DNA from: Paenibacillus sp. HGH0039
GTDB lineage: Bacteria > Bacillota > Bacilli > Paenibacillales > NBRC-103111
Direction of reading: 5' to 3'
Assembly (NCBI RefSeq): GCF_000411255.1
Contig: NZ_KE150412.1
Coordinates: 900,645 to 964,644, forward strand
DNA: 64,000 bases
Within the stretch, counting starts at the first letter, position 1; every line of letters begins with the position of its first letter. The position numbers and the translations under genes are program-made. Below are positions 43,324 to 52,379 of the stretch, piece after piece. Below the pieces are notes generated by a model. It was given only the letters and a program-made list of their open reading frames with translations. It was not told the origin of the DNA and ran no database searches.

Positions 43324-45900
43324 CTACATGAGCATTTGAGGATCGACATCCACGCTGATCGTCAGCTTATCTTTCGTCGTCCTCTCGGCAAATTCATCCA
43401 GAACCTTGGCCACAATACGGGAAGCGGACGCCTCCCCACGATATTTTACCACGCATTGGAACCGATATCTATCCTTGATCCTCGGAATGGGCGAAGCGAC
43501 CGGACCCAGCACATTCATAAAAAAGTCCTCCCCCGTACTGGACGCAAAAACGTTCTCCTGCTCGGCGGCCCCGAGCTCCCGGAGACGCTGGGCCACCGCT
43601 TCCGCGGTCCGGACCAGAAGCGGCACCTGCTCGTGGGTCAAGGTGATGAGAATAAGCCGGCAGTACGGCGGATAGCCGAGCTTCCGGCGGTGCGGAAGCT
43701 CCTCCTCCACGAAACCTTCGTAATCGTGGTGGCTCGCCGTAATGACGCTGTAGTGCTCCGGCGTATACGTCTGGACGAACACTTCGCCGGGTAGTTGATG
43801 GCGCCCAGCCCGCCCCGCCACCTGCGTAAGCAGTTGGAAGGTTCGCTCGGCGGAACGGAAGTCGGGCAGGTTCAGCACTGTATCGGCCGCGATAACGCCG
43901 ACAAGGGTAACATCGGGGAAGTCCAGTCCTTTGGCGACCATCTGGGTGCCGAGCAGGACGTCCGCCTGTTTGTTGCGGAACATCGTCAGCCACTTCTCGT
44001 GAGAACCTTTCTCCGTCGTCGTGTCCACATCCATCCGGATGACGCGGATGCCGGGAAAGAGCTTCACGAGCTCTTCCTCGACCCGCTGGGTTCCGGTTCC
44101 GAAATGCCGGATATGCTCCGACCCGCAATCGGGACACAGCTCCATCTGCCTTTCGGCATAGCCGCAGTAATGGCAGCGCAGCGTCCGCGACACCTGATGA
44201 TACGTCAGCGAGATATCACAGTGCGGACAGCCGGCTACATAGCCGCACGTCCTGCACATGACGAATGTCGCGTATCCCCGGCGGTTTAGCAGGAGAACCG
44301 TCTGTTCGCCTTTGAGGAGCCGTTCCTCCAGCCCCCGGTGAAGAAGCCGGCTGAACATGGACCGGTTCCCGCTGCGCAGTTCCTCCCGCATATCGACGAT
44401 ATGCACGGGCGGAAGAGGGCGTCCGGCCACCCGGGACTTCATTTTGAGCAGCTTGTATTCCGGCTTGCCGCCGGGGGCCACCTTCGTTTTCTGAATGCTT
44501 TCAAGCGAAGGAGTCGCCGATCCCAGTATCACGGCCGCTCCGTTATAACGGGCTCTCCAGGCGGCGATATCCCGTGCGTGATACTTCGGGCTCTCTTCCT
44601 GTTTGTATGAAGATTCATGCTCTTCATCGATGATAATCAGACCCAGCTTCCGGAACGGGACGAACACGGCCGAACGGGCCCCGATGACAACCCGGACCTG
44701 GCGTCTCATAATTTTGCGCCATTCGTCGAAACGCTCTCCCAGCGACAGCCGGCTGTGCATCACGGCGACCTCATCTCCGAAGCGGCCTTTAAACCGCTCC
44801 ACCATTTGGGGAGTCAGTGAAATCTCCGGCACGAGCACGATCGCTTCCCGTCCCTGTTCCAGACAGCGGCTGATGGCCTGCAGGTACACTTCCGTCTTCC
44901 CGCTGCCTGTTACCCCTTGGAGCAAGTAAACCTGGTGGCTGCGGCTGTCCAGCGTGGCGGCAATGTCGTCATAAACGGACTGCTGTTCCCGCGTCAGCGG
45001 CAGCGGCTTCGTTTCTTCAAAATGGCGGTTCGCATACGGGTCCCGCATCACTTCTACTTCACGCAGGCCAATCCAGCCTTTGTCCGCGAGTCCTTTCACC
45101 GTACCGGCGCCGACCTGGAGCTTGTCCATCAGTTCCGTCAGGCGGATCGGCCGGGGGTTCTCATGCAAATAGCGCAGAACCTCTTTCTGCTTATGGGAAC
45201 GGGCAGGAAGTTCTTCCGCGATGGCCAGCAAATCGGCGGAACCGCCCGATCCCGGAGCGTTGCCGGACGTCCCGGCAGCTTGGGTTTCCATCGCGGCTTC
45301 CGAGACTTCGGGGGCTCCGGACGAAAATACCGTCAGAGCTTTCTTCGTCGCGAGCCTGTCCTTCATCCCCTGGGTTTCGACAAGCTGACCCTCGTCCAGC
45401 ATTTGACGGATCAGCCCGCCGTCTTCCGGAAAGGCATCCAGAAGGTCTTCCATCTTCGCTTTTCCTTTTGAGCGCAAATAATTCAAAATGTTCTCCTGGG
45501 CCGGCAGCAAAAGCAGAAGCTCCGTTCCGCCCGCGCTTCCTGCTTCCGCGGCTTGAACGAAGCGTTCATACTTGGCTTTCAGCGCCCCGGGAAGCATGGC
45601 TTGCAGAGCGGTTACTTCGTGGCACAAATACGTGCTGCTCATCCAGTGCCCCAGCTGTACCAGTTCTTCCGTCAGAGGAGGAGCGGCGTCCAGCACATGA
45701 CGGATCGCTTTCAGTCTTTTGGGATCGACCGTTGTCGTTTCGTGAAGTTCCACCACAAACCCCTGGAGCACACGGGGACCGAAAGGAACGCCGACACGGC
45801 TTCCTACTTCAACCCAGCCCTGCAGAGACGGGGGCACCGAATAATCGAATGCCCGGTTCGTCTGCTTGGCGGGGACATCGACTATCACTTTGGCGAACAT
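43324..45900 (-). CDS. priA: Primosomal protein N' (replication restart helicase PriA)
   Basis: Recognises forks and D-loops and loads the replicative helicase. The N-terminal 3'BD is MFAKVIVDVPAKQTNRAFDY, followed by a winged-helix region. The helicase has Walker A GVTGSGKT at 329-336 and DEEH at 425-428. A zinc domain between the motor lobes holds CRTCGYVAGCPHC and CHYCGYAERQMELCPDC. 858 residues, longer than E. coli PriA because of an extended winged-helix region (about 120-260). The start lies inside the end of coaBC (16-bp overlap). Confidence 0.96.
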   Translation of the reverse strand: MFAKVIVDVPAKQTNRAFDYSVPPSLQGWVEVGSRVGVPFGPRVLQGFVVELHETTTVDPKRLKAIRHVLDAAPPLTEELVQLGHWMSSTYLCHEVTALQAMLPGALKAKYERFVQAAEAGSAGGTELLLLLPAQENILNYLRSKGKAKMEDLLDAFPEDGGLIRQMLDEGQLVETQGMKDRLATKKALTVFSSGAPEVSEAAMETQAAGTSGNAPGSGGSADLLAIAEELPARSHKQKEVLRYLHENPRPIRLTELMDKLQVGAGTVKGLADKGWIGLREVEVMRDPYANRHFEETKPLPLTREQQSVYDDIAATLDSRSHQVYLLQGVTGSGKTEVYLQAISRCLEQGREAIVLVPEISLTPQMVERFKGRFGDEVAVMHSRLSLGERFDEWRKIMRRQVRVVIGARSAVFVPFRKLGLIIIDEEHESSYKQEESPKYHARDIAAWRARYNGAAVILGSATPSLESIQKTKVAPGGKPEYKLLKMKSRVAGRPLPPVHIVDMREELRSGNRSMFSRLLHRGLEERLLKGEQTVLLLNRRGYATFVMCRTCGYVAGCPHCDISLTYHQVSRTLRCHYCGYAERQMELCPDCGSEHIRHFGTGTQRVEEELVKLFPGIRVIRMDVDTTTEKGSHEKWLTMFRNKQADVLLGTQMVAKGLDFPDVTLVGVIAADTVLNLPDFRSAERTFQLLTQVAGRAGRHQLPGEVFVQTYTPEHYSVITASHHDYEGFVEEELPHRRKLGYPPYCRLILITLTHEQVPLLVRTAEAVAQRLRELGAAEQENVFASSTGEDFFMNVLGPVASPIPRIKDRYRFQCVVKYRGEASASRIVAKVLDEFAERTTKDKLTISVDVDPQMLM

Positions 45901-47162
45901 GGCGTTTCCCCTTTGTCTGCCCCCGGTTCCTCAGCGTCCGGTTCCGGAGGTTCCGCTCCCTGCTGCCGCATCTGCTGACGGCTGGCCGCCAGCCGGACGA
46001 TATGTTCGGCTATGGCATCCTTGGTCATCATGGGCGGCGCTTCCACAAGACCGCCGGCATCGAAGATGCGCACCACATTGGTGTCCGTTCCGAAACCCGC
46101 TCCTTGCATGGAGACATCGTTGGCGACAAGCAGGTCGCATTTTTTACGCAAAAGCTTATCGAGCGCATACTCGTCCACCCGTTCGGTTTCCGCCGCAAAG
46201 CCGACCACGAACTGACGGGTTTTGGCTTCTCCGAGAGCTTGAAGGATGTCGGGATTTTTAACAAGTTCGATCGTAAGGGTTTCCCCGGTTTTTTTCATTT
46301 TCTGCTCGCGCTGTTCCGAAGGACGGTAATCGGCGACCGCAGCCGCTTTGAAAACGAGATCCGTCTTCTCAAAACGAGCCATCACCTTGTCGTACATATC
46401 CAGAGCGGATGTGACGGATACTCTTTCGACGCCCGGAGGCACGGGAAGTGAAGAAGGTCCGCTGACGAGCGTGACGTTGGCTCCGAGCCGCTTGGCCGCC
46501 TCCGCAATAGCGTAGCCCATTTTGCCGGAAGAATCGTTTGTAATGTAGCGCACGGGATCGATGCGTTCGACCGTCCCTCCGGCCGTCACCAGCACGTTCC
46601 GGCCTTGAAGCGGTGTGTCCGGCTGAAAATACGCGGCGATCCGCCCGAAAATTTCCTCGGGTTCGGCCAAACGTCCTTTCCCGACATACCCGCATGCCAA
46701 TTGGCCGGTTCCGGGTTCCACAAACAGAACGCCTCTTTCCTGCAGCACTTTCATGTTGCCCGCGACCGCCGGGTGCGTGTACATGTGCACGTTCATGGCA
46801 GGAGCCACCATCACCGGGGCCGTCGTAGCGAGAAGCGTCGTGCTGAGCATATCGTCCGCCAGCCCGTGCGCCATTTTCCCGATCATGTTCGCCGTCGCCG
46901 GAGCGACCACAACCAAATCCGCCCGGTCGGCCAGATCGATGTGGGAAATAACGGCCGCTTCCTTCTCGTCGAACGTATCGACGGCTACAGGCTTGCGGGT
47001 CAGCGACTGGAAAGTCAGCGGCGTAATAAACTCGACCGCGGACTTCGTCATAATCACCCGCACGTCCGCCCCTGCCTGACTCAGCTTGCTGCAAAGCGCA
47101 GCCGCCTTATAAGCGGCTATTCCCCCGCATACGCCGACTACGATTGTTTTACCTGATAACAT
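45885..47162 (-). CDS. coaBC: Bifunctional CoaBC (phosphopantothenoylcysteine synthetase/decarboxylase)
   Basis: Second and third steps of CoA synthesis from 4'-phosphopantothenate and cysteine. The N-terminal flavoprotein CoaC domain (about 1-190) has the His in VISHIDLADRADLVVVAPATANMIGK, PAMN and the active-site Cys in ACGYVGKGRL. The C-terminal CoaB domain has TAGGTVERIDPVRYITN and FKAAAVADY with the catalytic Lys. A short acidic Pro/Glu-rich tail follows. 425 residues. GGGAGGGAA lies in front of the ATG. Confidence 0.96.
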   Translation of the reverse strand: MLSGKTIVVGVCGGIAAYKAAALCSKLSQAGADVRVIMTKSAVEFITPLTFQSLTRKPVAVDTFDEKEAAVISHIDLADRADLVVVAPATANMIGKMAHGLADDMLSTTLLATTAPVMVAPAMNVHMYTHPAVAGNMKVLQERGVLFVEPGTGQLACGYVGKGRLAEPEEIFGRIAAYFQPDTPLQGRNVLVTAGGTVERIDPVRYITNDSSGKMGYAIAEAAKRLGANVTLVSGPSSLPVPPGVERVSVTSALDMYDKVMARFEKTDLVFKAAAVADYRPSEQREQKMKKTGETLTIELVKNPDILQALGEAKTRQFVVGFAAETERVDEYALDKLLRKKCDLLVANDVSMQGAGFGTDTNVVRIFDAGGLVEAPPMMTKDAIAEHIVRLAASRQQMRQQGAEPPEPDAEEPGADKGETPCSPK

Positions 47163-47183
47163 CGGCAGTTCCCTCCCGGCTAG

Positions 47184-47210
47184 AAAAAAATAACAACCGC
47201 AATGGGTTGT
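47184..47210 (-). terminator. Candidate terminator just upstream of coaBC
   Basis: On the minus strand ACAACC/GGTTGT forms a 6-bp hairpin followed by TATTTTTTTC. It lies only about 20 bp before the coaBC ATG, so it ends the gmk-rpoZ transcript or attenuates read-through into coaBC. A second hairpin (CGGCAGTC/GACTGCCG near 47277-47301) lies closer to rpoZ but lacks a T-run. Confidence 0.5.
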
Positions 47211-47326
47211 CCTGATATCCGGTATACTTGCACCCCGCTCTTATTCAGGATCGCAGCATCCGGTTGTATACATAGAACGGCAGTCACAGGGACTGCCGCT
47301 TTGGGCCGAACGGACCGCTTGGGATC

Positions 47327-47539
47327 CTATTCGTCTTCTTTGGTTTCGATCTTCTCGTACTTCACAAGATCTCCGTACAATTCTTCTAGGGCCACTCCAA
47401 CCTGCTTGTGGGATTTAATATCCTGCAGGTGGGTATTCGTACCGTCTCTAAGAGATCTCGCACGCTTAGCGGCGGCAACTACGAGCGAATATTTGCTATC
47501 CACTTTGTCGAGCAGTTTATCAATTGAAGGATACAGCAT
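47327..47539 (-). CDS. rpoZ: RNA polymerase omega subunit
   Basis: Small RNA polymerase assembly subunit of 70 residues. It begins [28 protein letters not shown], the conserved omega core (PSID, KYSLV, AKRAR), and ends in an acidic tail. It starts 9 bp after the gmk stop, the standard gmk-rpoZ pair. Confidence 0.96.
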   Translation of the reverse strand: MLYPSIDKLLDKVDSKYSLVVAAAKRARSLRDGTNTHLQDIKSHKQVGVALEELYGDLVKYEKIETKEDE

Positions 47540-47548
47540 ACTTGTCGT

Positions 47549-48181
47549 TCACTCTCCGATCCATTGTTCCAATCTGGGTAAAATCCGGTCGCACTTACAA
47601 TGTTCAGCCATAAGAATGGACTGGATTTTGTAGCAAGCTTTGTGTACCTCGTCATTGACGATACCATAATCGTAATGCCGCATCAAACGAATCTCGTCGA
47701 CAGCCACGGACATGCGGCTGCGGATAATGTCGTTCGTTTCCGTACCGCGAGTCACGATACGGTTCTCCAGCTCGGCCAGAGAAGGCGGAATCAGGAAGAT
47801 AAAAGTCGCCTCAGGAAACTTCTCCTTGACCTTCAAAGCGCCCTGCACTTCGATTTCCAGGATAACGTCCTTGCCGGAGGCGAGCGTTTCTTCCACAAAG
47901 CGGCGAGGAGTGCCGTAATAATTGCCCACGTACTCGGCATGTTCCAGCATCTCGTCGGAAGCGATTAATTGTTCGAACTGGTCTTTCGATTTGAAAAAAT
48001 AATTGACACCCTCCACTTCGCCTTCTCTAGGCTTGCGGGTTGTGGCGGAAACAGAATAGACCAGCTCCGGCGACATCTTGCGAAGCGCGGAACACACGGT
48101 TCCTTTGCCGACGCCCGAAGGGCCCGAGAGCACGATCAGAATTCCTCTATCCCGTTCCAGTGTATTTGTATTACTCGTCAT
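47549..48181 (-). CDS. gmk: Guanylate kinase
   Basis: Phosphorylates GMP to GDP. P-loop GPSGVGKG at residues 20-27, then [21 protein letters not shown] for GMP binding and the lid region [10 protein letters not shown]. About 210 residues from the ATG at 48179-48181, chosen because AAGGA lies 8 nt upstream; an ATG two codons earlier is possible. The start lies inside the end of remA (11-bp overlap). Confidence 0.96.
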   Translation of the reverse strand: MTSNTNTLERDRGILIVLSGPSGVGKGTVCSALRKMSPELVYSVSATTRKPREGEVEGVNYFFKSKDQFEQLIASDEMLEHAEYVGNYYGTPRRFVEETLASGKDVILEIEVQGALKVKEKFPEATFIFLIPPSLAELENRIVTRGTETNDIIRSRMSVAVDEIRLMRHYDYGIVNDEVHKACYKIQSILMAEHCKCDRILPRLEQWIGE

Positions 48182-48431
48182 GATCATCGTCCTTGTTAGA
48201 AAGTCGGTGAGCAACGGTCTCCGGTTGAACCGCAGATAGGATCACATGGTCGCTGTCCGTAATGATGACGGCGCGGGTTCTTCTCCCGTAAGTCGCGTCA
48301 ATCAGCATATGGCGGTCGCGCGCCTCCTGAATGATCCTTTTAATCGGAGCGGATTCGGGGCTTACGATCGAAATGATACGGTTTGCCGAAACAATATTAC
48401 CGAACCCGATGTTGATCAATTTGATGGCCAT
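48171..48431 (-). CDS. remA: RemA family regulator (DUF370, YlzA)
   Basis: DNA-binding regulator that in B. subtilis activates biofilm matrix genes and osmoprotection. It starts [33 protein letters not shown], the RemA core, and has the charged C-terminal tail. 86 residues. The ATG at 48429-48431 follows GAGGAGG; the extra upstream codons are not family-like. The yicC-remA-gmk-rpoZ order is as in B. subtilis. Confidence 0.95.
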   Translation of the reverse strand: MAIKLINIGFGNIVSANRIISIVSPESAPIKRIIQEARDRHMLIDATYGRRTRAVIITDSDHVILSAVQPETVAHRLSNKDDDHDE

Positions 48432-48462
48432 TGAGTTTCCTCCTCGTGACACCGTCAGCGGT

Positions 48463-49347
48463 TCACTCGATATTCTGTATTTGTTCTCTCATTTTCTCCA
48501 ATTCGGCTTTCAGCTCAATGACCCTGCCTGACACTTCAATGTGTCCCGCTTTGGAGCCGATGGTGTTTGCTTCGCGGTTCATTTCTTGAATGAGAAAATC
48601 GAGCTTGCGACCGACAGGTTCCCGGGAACCGAGCAGCTGCCTAAATTGGCTGATGTGGCTGTGCAGCCGGGTCATCTCTTCGTCCACATTGGAGCGGTCC
48701 GCAAACAAGGCTATCTCGGCTGCGAGCCGCTGTTCATCTACCGGAACTTGATCCGTCAGCAGCTCCTGAATCCGCTGCCGCAGCTTCACGGCATATTCCC
48801 GGACGACTTCAGGGGCGTAACGTTTCATTTCGACGTTGAGATCTTCAATCATCGTCAGCCGGACGGTCAAATCTTCCGACAGGTGGGAGCCTTCTCGCTC
48901 CCTCATGCCGTTCAGCTCGGCCAGCGCTCCTTCCGTGCAGGCAACCAAAAGATCGGCGAGCGCATCGTCGTCTCCCTCGCGCTGCTCGGAAATGGCAAGC
49001 AAATCCGGCAGTTTGAGGAGATCCGACAGATGCAGCTCCCCGGCTAAGCCATGCTTCTGGCGAAGCTGCTCGGCAGCCTGCATGTATCCGTCCACGAGCG
49101 CCCAGTCGACTGTTACCGATTTATTAGAAGCGGAGTCCCGCTCAATCGTCACAAAGCAATCGGCACGGCCGCGTTTAATGAAGCGGAGCACCGTTTTCTT
49201 GATGGTGTCTTCGTAGGCCATCCATTCTTTCGGCATACGCACAGAGATGTCGCAATAGCGGTGATTCACGGTTTTGATATCAATCGACACCCGGTAGCCT
49301 TGCGAAGAAAGCGAGGCATGCCCGAATCCGGTCATACTTCGTATCAT
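48463..49347 (-). CDS. YicC family endoribonuclease-like protein (YloC)
   Basis: Member of the YicC family, reported in other bacteria to be a hexameric endoribonuclease acting on some small RNAs. The start [11 protein letters not shown], the middle [17 protein letters not shown] and the C-terminal [17 protein letters not shown] are family signatures. About 294 residues. The ATG at 49345-49347 gives the family start but a weak ribosome site; upstream GTG and ATG codons are alternatives. First gene of the remA-gmk-rpoZ group. Confidence 0.93.
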   Translation of the reverse strand: MIRSMTGFGHASLSSQGYRVSIDIKTVNHRYCDISVRMPKEWMAYEDTIKKTVLRFIKRGRADCFVTIERDSASNKSVTVDWALVDGYMQAAEQLRQKHGLAGELHLSDLLKLPDLLAISEQREGDDDALADLLVACTEGALAELNGMREREGSHLSEDLTVRLTMIEDLNVEMKRYAPEVVREYAVKLRQRIQELLTDQVPVDEQRLAAEIALFADRSNVDEEMTRLHSHISQFRQLLGSREPVGRKLDFLIQEMNREANTIGSKAGHIEVSGRVIELKAELEKMREQIQNIE

Positions 49348-49379
49348 ATAGGGGCTCACATCCATTAACCTATTGTAAT

Positions 49380-51272
49380 TCATTTTAAAAGGGGGGACAA
49401 GAGCAATTCACGGCGCTCGGCTTTTTGCCAGACGTACTGTGTAAGCTGCACGCTCATGTCGTAAAACAGGAACGGTGTCATGAAATAAATGCCATTAAAC
49501 AGAGGCATTGCAGCATCAAGCAGTTCTTTGGCGATAGCCACGCCTTCTTTGCGCCCCGCTTCCCCTTCGAGTCCCGTCATTCTGGCGCGCACTTCGTCCG
49601 AAAGCTGGATACCCGGAACCTCGTTGTGCAAATACTCCGCGTTCCGGCCGCTGGCCAGAGGCATGATGCCTATGAAAACGGGAACGTCCAGATGCTTGGT
49701 CGCCTCGTGCATGCGTTCGATCAGCTTCGGATCATAGACAGGCTGGGTCATGATATAATCGGCGCCGGACTCGATCTTCCGTTCCAGTCTTTGGACCGCC
49801 TTGTCCAAATATTTCACGTTCGGATTAAAAGCCGCGCCGACAATGAAATTGGCTTTCTTCTTGAGCGGCTTGCCCGAAAAAGCGATGCCTTCGTTGAGCT
49901 GTTTGATCATGCGGATCATTTCGAACGAAGTCATGTCATAGACGGAGCTTGCGCCCGGCAGATCGCCGAATCTCGCGGGATCTCCCGTCACGGCGAGCAC
50001 GTGATCGATCCCCAGCGCGTGCAGGCCCATCAGGTGGGACTGCGTGCCGATGCTGTTGCGGTCGCGGCAGGCGATGTGAATGAGCGGACGCGCCCCGTGC
50101 TGTTCTTTAACCAGCATGCCGAGCGCAAGATTGCTCATCCGCGTCACGGCCAGTGAATTGTCGGCCATCGTAATGGCGTCCACATGCACGTCCTGGAGAG
50201 CTTTCGTCCCTTCCATGAACTTGCCGATATCGAGGTCGCGCGGAGGGTCCAGCTCCACGATAACCGTATGGCGCTGTTTCACAAGGTCGACCAGAGTAGG
50301 TTCGACATCCGCCTCCCGGACGGACGTCTGCGGAGCGGCTTCGGTCACGACGGCCCGTTCCGCTGCGGAAACGGATTCCGCCGCATACACTTCGCTCCGG
50401 TTAGGCTCGTAGCCCTGGAGAGCCTTGACCATAGCCGCGATATGCTCCGGTGTCGTTCCACAGCAGCCGCCGATGATCCTGGCGCCTAAATCGGCAAAGC
50501 GCAGCGCGCTTTCGGCAAAATACTCCGGCGTCGCGGCATACGAATAACGGCCGTCCACGTAGTCCGGAATACCCGCGTTCGGGAATACCGAGAACGGGAT
50601 GTCGCTCAGTTGGGCGACTCCCTGGAGGGAGCGCAGAATGCCGTTGGGACCCGTGCGGCAGTTAAATCCGATCACATCGGCCCCTTCCTCTTTCAGGCGG
50701 AGGAACGCGTCCTGCAGGGAAATACCGTCGTGCGTCGTGTTGATTCCTTCGGTAGCGAACTGGCAGATGACGGGAATCGAGCTGAGCTGACGGATCAGAC
50801 GCAGCGCGATAAGCATCTCCTCAAGATCGTAGAACGTCTCCAGCAGCAGCCCGTCCACCTGAGTATCAAGCAGCACGAGAATTTGTTCGCGCAGCGCATC
50901 CTCGACATCCGCCGTGCGGACGTTCTTGCGCATGCCCGCCCGGATCGGGCCGATCGCTCCGACCACGTAAGCATCCTCGCCGACCGAACTGCGGGCCAGC
51001 TCGACGCCGGCCCTGTTGATGGCCTCGACTTCCTGCTCAAGGCCGTATTTGGATAATTTTTCCCTATTTGCGGAGAAAGTATTCGTTTCAATAAGCCGGG
51101 CACCGGCTTCATAATAGCGACGGTGAACGTCGGCAACCACTTCAGACTGAATCAGGTTAAGCTCCTCGTAGGAAATTCCGACGGGAAAGCCCTGCTGATA
51201 TAAGTAGGTCCCCATCGCTCCGTCCCCGATAAGGATCTTCTGCGCAAGCACCTGGCGGAGTTCCGGTTTCAT
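49380..51272 (-). CDS. yitJ: Bifunctional homocysteine S-methyltransferase / 5,10-methylene-THF reductase (YitJ type)
   Basis: Joins methyl-THF production and methyl transfer to homocysteine for methionine synthesis. The N-terminal homocysteine methyltransferase domain (1-290) has zinc ligands Cys205 (GFNCRTG) and Cys270-Cys271 (GGCCGTTP). The C-terminal MTHFR domain (about 325-615) has ELDPPRDLDIGKFM, HIACRDRN, VTGDPARFGD and the QPVYDP loop. 630 residues. No SAM riboswitch is visible in the 110 bp upstream, unlike B. subtilis yitJ. It is 33 bp upstream of yicC. Confidence 0.95.
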   Translation of the reverse strand: MKPELRQVLAQKILIGDGAMGTYLYQQGFPVGISYEELNLIQSEVVADVHRRYYEAGARLIETNTFSANREKLSKYGLEQEVEAINRAGVELARSSVGEDAYVVGAIGPIRAGMRKNVRTADVEDALREQILVLLDTQVDGLLLETFYDLEEMLIALRLIRQLSSIPVICQFATEGINTTHDGISLQDAFLRLKEEGADVIGFNCRTGPNGILRSLQGVAQLSDIPFSVFPNAGIPDYVDGRYSYAATPEYFAESALRFADLGARIIGGCCGTTPEHIAAMVKALQGYEPNRSEVYAAESVSAAERAVVTEAAPQTSVREADVEPTLVDLVKQRHTVIVELDPPRDLDIGKFMEGTKALQDVHVDAITMADNSLAVTRMSNLALGMLVKEQHGARPLIHIACRDRNSIGTQSHLMGLHALGIDHVLAVTGDPARFGDLPGASSVYDMTSFEMIRMIKQLNEGIAFSGKPLKKKANFIVGAAFNPNVKYLDKAVQRLERKIESGADYIMTQPVYDPKLIERMHEATKHLDVPVFIGIMPLASGRNAEYLHNEVPGIQLSDEVRARMTGLEGEAGRKEGVAIAKELLDAAMPLFNGIYFMTPFLFYDMSVQLTQYVWQKAERRELLLSPLLK

Positions 51273-51353
51273 GTTCTTCCCACCCCATCAAAATAGTACA
51301 TTTACTTTAACACAAACGACCGGCAAACTTAAAGGCTTTTTACGTTCTAAAGT

Positions 51354-51378
51354 AAAACCGGCGGCTTCGCGCCGCCGG
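51354..51378 (-). terminator. Terminator after dapF
   Basis: CCGGCGGC (51358-51365) pairs with GCCGCCGG (51371-51378) around a 5-nt loop; on the minus strand it is followed by TTTTACTTT. It ends dapF just before the yitJ region. Confidence 0.8.
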
Positions 51379-51381
51379 CCG

Positions 51382-52218
51382 TTACTCTTCGACTTTTCCT
51401 TTGTAAACCTCCGCGGCCGGCCCGGTCATATACACCCGGTTGTCAGCCTCGTTCCATTCGATCAGCAGATCGCCGCCTTTAAGCGAAATCGTGGCGGTCC
51501 GATCCGTTTTGCCCGTCAAAACGAGAGCGACGAGCGTAGCGCACGCTCCGGTTCCGCAGGCCAGCGTCGGCCCCGCTCCCCTTTCCCATACGCGCATATC
51601 CGCGTAATCTCTGGAGCGGACCGTCACAAACTCGACGTTGGCCTTGTTCGGAAACAGCGGATGCTGCTCCAGCAGAGGCCCCCAGGCGGCCAGATCGAAG
51701 CTCGGCGCGTCTTCCACGTCGATGACACAGTGCGGATTGCCCATCGAAACCGCCGTAAACGTGAAGGTCCGCCCCCCCGCTTCGATCGGCTGGTCGATCA
51801 CCCGCTCGGCGTCGATCGTCGTCGGGATTTCGAGACCTTGAAGCACAGGCTCTCCCATATCGACGCGAATCGCTTTGGCGATGCCCTTCTCCGCCGTCAC
51901 ATGCACCTGCTGCACGCCGGCTCCGCGCGTTTCGACGGTGATGGCTTCTCTTTTGCCGGGGTCCCGGTCGTACACATATTTGGCGACGCAGCGGATCGCG
52001 TTGCCGCACTGCTCCGGTTCGCTTCCGTCCGAATTGATGATGCGCATCTGCACGTCCGCTTTCTCGGAAGGCAGAATGAACACCAGCCCGTCGGCGCCGA
52101 TCCCGAAATACCGGTTGCACCAGCGGACAGCGAGTTCCGCTACATTCTCAGGAAGTTCTTTATAGCCGGACAGCACGATAAAATCGTTGCCCAGACCGTT
52201 CATTTTCGTAAATTCCAT
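51382..52218 (-). CDS. dapF: Diaminopimelate epimerase
   Basis: Converts LL- to meso-diaminopimelate for lysine and peptidoglycan. The two catalytic cysteines are present: Cys71 in SEPEQCGNAIRC and Cys221 in TLACGTGACA. 278 residues. GAGAGGGAA precedes the ATG. It appears to be a single transcription unit between two terminators. Confidence 0.97.
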   Translation of the reverse strand: MEFTKMNGLGNDFIVLSGYKELPENVAELAVRWCNRYFGIGADGLVFILPSEKADVQMRIINSDGSEPEQCGNAIRCVAKYVYDRDPGKREAITVETRGAGVQQVHVTAEKGIAKAIRVDMGEPVLQGLEIPTTIDAERVIDQPIEAGGRTFTFTAVSMGNPHCVIDVEDAPSFDLAAWGPLLEQHPLFPNKANVEFVTVRSRDYADMRVWERGAGPTLACGTGACATLVALVLTGKTDRTATISLKGGDLLIEWNEADNRVYMTGPAAEVYKGKVEE

Positions 52219-52303
52219 AAGGGTTCCCTCTCGCTAAATCGATGTAATGTCATTCCCTTTATCATAGCGTAAAAGAATATGTCTGGCTATCGCCAGTTTC
52301 CCG

Positions 52304-52347
52304 TAAAAAAGAAAAACCCGTGACGGCCTCGGCCGTTTAACGGGTTT
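52304..52347 (-). terminator. Terminator after the Ca2+ ATPase gene
   Basis: On the minus strand CAAACCCGTTAAACGGC pairs with GCCGTCACGGGTTT-like sequence and is followed by TTTTTCTTTTTT. About 30 bp past the ATPase stop. Confidence 0.8.
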
Positions 52348-52379
52348 GAAAACTTCCCGGGCGATCCGGCTCGCGGGGA

